Below, piece after piece: positions 17,378 to 18,784 of a DNA stretch of 18,784 nt (position 1 is its first letter; every line of letters starts with the position of its first letter). This DNA comes from Yoonia sp. Its GTDB lineage: Bacteria; Pseudomonadota; Alphaproteobacteria; Rhodobacterales; Rhodobacteraceae. Location of the stretch: NCBI GenBank assembly GCA_020627605.1, contig JAHDGO010000001.1, positions 1 through 18,784 of the forward strand. The letters run 5' to 3'. The notes under the pieces are model-generated. The model did no database searches, was not told where the DNA came from, and saw only the letters and a program-made list of their open reading frames with translations. A program made the position numbers and the translations under genes.

Positions 17378-18240
17378 CGTCCCCGCCCGGCAAACCAGAC
17401 AGAGGACACACCGGCCAGCATGATCACCGCCAGCCCGATCAGGCTGGCCCCGTCCGGCCATTGCCCGAAGACCGCCCAGCCGATCAGCATCGCGGCCAGC
17501 AACTGGCTGTAGATCAATGGGGCCACGACACCAGCCGGTGTGGTCCGGTTGACGATGACCAGCAGGAAATTCCCACCAGCAGAGCCCAGCGCCGATATGG
17601 CGATCAGCCCAAAGGCCGGCAGCGTGATCTCTGGCCGGTCCAGCGTCACAAAGGGAAACAGCAGCACGGCCCCGATGGCGAGTTGCGAAAACAGCAAAAA
17701 GCGGGGGCGGAAATCCCCTGCCAGCCAGCGTGTCGCCACCAGATATGCCCCGTGAAAACAGCCTGCCAGCACTGCAAGACCCATACCAGCCGTCATGCCA
17801 AAACCGGGCCGGACGACCAGCATGACCCCGGCAAAACTGACCAGCAACAACAGGGTGCGCAGGGGTGTGATCCGCTCTTTCAGCAAGAGCGCCGACAGAA
17901 AGTAGGACACCACCGGACCCACAAAGAAGGCGCCAAAGACATTCGCCATCGGCTCTGTCCGCAGGGCGGTCAGGATGCACAGGATACCGCCCACAATCAG
18001 GACAGCGCGCAGATACAGGCGCGGATCACGCAGATGCTGCAGATCGGCGCGGCCCAGACCGCAGATCGGGGCCAGCAGAACCGCCGCAAGGGCAAAGCGG
18101 GTCCATGCCACGAAACCCTGCGAAAATCCCTGCCCGGTCAGCACGGTCGCGGCGGCGTCCCCGCTGACGATCAGCGTCATCGCCAGCACAACCGCCCCGA
18201 TCAGGCGCGCGGAATAGGTGGCGCCTGCGCCCTGTGGCAC
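17374..18240 (-). CDS. EamA/DMT family transporter
   Basis: A 288-residue membrane protein with about ten predicted helices in two EamA repeats. The first repeat covers LIGAVVLAMTLIVSGDAAATVLTGQG through TRFALAAVLLAPICGL and ANVFGAFFVGPVVSYFLSALLLKERITPLR, the typical P-x-x-x-x-x-x-L-x-E end. The second runs from GMGLAVLAGCFHGAYL to AVFGQWPDGASLIG. Drug/metabolite transporters of this kind export metabolites, but the substrate is not predictable. The frame is open upstream, but those residues overlap the preceding gene and look non-coding. A GTG at 18240, four bases after the upstream stop, begins VPQGAGATYSARLIG and gives normal length. It has only a weak ribosome site, so coupling is likely. 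Confidence 0.88.
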   Translation of the reverse strand: MPQGAGATYSARLIGAVVLAMTLIVSGDAAATVLTGQGFSQGFVAWTRFALAAVLLAPICGLGRADLQHLRDPRLYLRAVLIVGGILCILTALRTEPMANVFGAFFVGPVVSYFLSALLLKERITPLRTLLLLVSFAGVMLVVRPGFGMTAGMGLAVLAGCFHGAYLVATRWLAGDFRPRFLLFSQLAIGAVLLFPFVTLDRPEITLPAFGLIAISALGSAGGNFLLVIVNRTTPAGVVAPLIYSQLLAAMLIGWAVFGQWPDGASLIGLAVIMLAGVSSVWFAGRGR

Positions 18241-18244
18241 GCGG

Positions 18245-18733
18245 CTATCCCGGCAGGCTTTGCGCGGCGACGTAAAGCAACAGGATAAACCCCAGCAGCA
18301 GCCCGCCAAAGGCCATACGGCGTTTGCCCTTCTTCTGGCGCGAGGCAAGGCGCGCCGCCAGCAAATCTTCATCAATGCGGCGCGGGCCGGTGGGCGCCAA
18401 GAGCTCATCATCCACCGGCTCCACTTCAGAAAGCGAGGTCATGAAAGCGCGGAAATCAAAGCCGCCCCAATGCGCCCCGTTCAGATCATGCAGTGACAGG
18501 TTCTCCGACAACCGCTCGATCACATACGTGCGGGCCTCTTCATCACGGGCGGGGTAGCGGCCGGGGGGCGCCCCGCTGTTGTAGGTCTTCAGGGCAAAGC
18601 CGCTGTCTGTGAAAAACGCCTGCACGGCCGGGTCTGCACCCTGCAGCGCGTCAACAGTCGCCTGATCGCGAAACATGGCGCGGGGTTCGGCAATTGCCCC
18701 GCCGCCGATGTCGAAATCGTAACTCAACGCCAT
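18245..18733 (-). CDS. Unrecognised protein with C-terminal membrane anchor
   Basis: A 162-residue protein that I do not recognise. About 130 mostly soluble residues (FRDQATVDALQGADPAVQAFF, YVIERLSENLSLHDLNGAHWGG, FRAFMTSLSEVEP) precede a basic patch (RQKKGKRR, 132-139) and a single hydrophobic helix (about 140-158), with four residues after it. This is the shape of a tail-anchored or N-in single-pass protein facing the cytoplasm. I chose ATG at 18733 because AAGAGGG lies just upstream. The frame stays open to the window edge, with a GTG at 18775, so a longer product cannot be excluded. Its stop is four bases before the EamA start, suggesting one transcript. Confidence 0.65.
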   Translation of the reverse strand: MALSYDFDIGGGAIAEPRAMFRDQATVDALQGADPAVQAFFTDSGFALKTYNSGAPPGRYPARDEEARTYVIERLSENLSLHDLNGAHWGGFDFRAFMTSLSEVEPVDDELLAPTGPRRIDEDLLAARLASRQKKGKRRMAFGGLLLGFILLLYVAAQSLPG

Positions 18734-18784
18734 CCCATAGCCCTCTTGCCACCCTGACCCACCCTGATCTAACACGGTTGCGCC

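Overview
The window looks like an ordinary piece of core chromosome from a high-GC alphaproteobacterium, most likely a roseobacter-type member of the Rhodobacterales. The basis is family-level gene order: tsaD/gpsA divergent from hemD-mitofilin-hemY, a long-form gyrB, protein resemblance, and few AT-rich or foreign-looking stretches. The genus cannot be fixed from the sequence alone. I see no insertion sequence, phage, CRISPR array, rRNA or defence island.

Left part (1-7474). A cut-off DUF1761 membrane protein runs out of the left edge. A 356-base divergent gap holding three hairpins separates it from a small HNH-type protein. A minus-strand operon with touching or overlapping genes follows: tsaD, gpsA, a YciI-family gene and an EVE-domain gene. 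It is divergent, across only 57 bases, from the plus-strand cluster hemD, a mitofilin/Mic60-like membrane gene and hemY. A tRNA-Thr(CGT) gene with encoded CCA lies after hemY. TsaD makes the t6A37 modification, and this tRNA carries the U36-A37 that t6A needs.

Middle (7560-10799). A LysE-family exporter is followed by gyrB behind a good sigma-70-like promoter. As given, gyrB is broken: five bases appear to be missing inside the TOPRIM region, and two open frames together cover a full-length GyrB. The gap between gyrB and the convergent ptrB is almost filled by a long imperfect inverted repeat.

Right part (10800-18784). A four-gene minus-strand run reads Hsp70/YegD-like chaperone, TrhO tRNA hydroxylase, AbrB-type membrane protein, oligopeptidase B. 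The sequence upstream of the Hsp70 gene resembles an alphaproteobacterial RpoH promoter. Divergent from it are a small P-loop kinase-like gene and pncA (nicotinamidase), overlapping by four bases. A convergent EamA/DMT transporter and an unrecognised tail-anchored protein, probably one operon, close the window.

No convincing undescribed system was found. The strongest anomaly is the gyrB frameshift. After it come structured intergenic elements (452-634, 3765-3788, 4530-4594, 10703-10782) and the possible heat-shock promoter.
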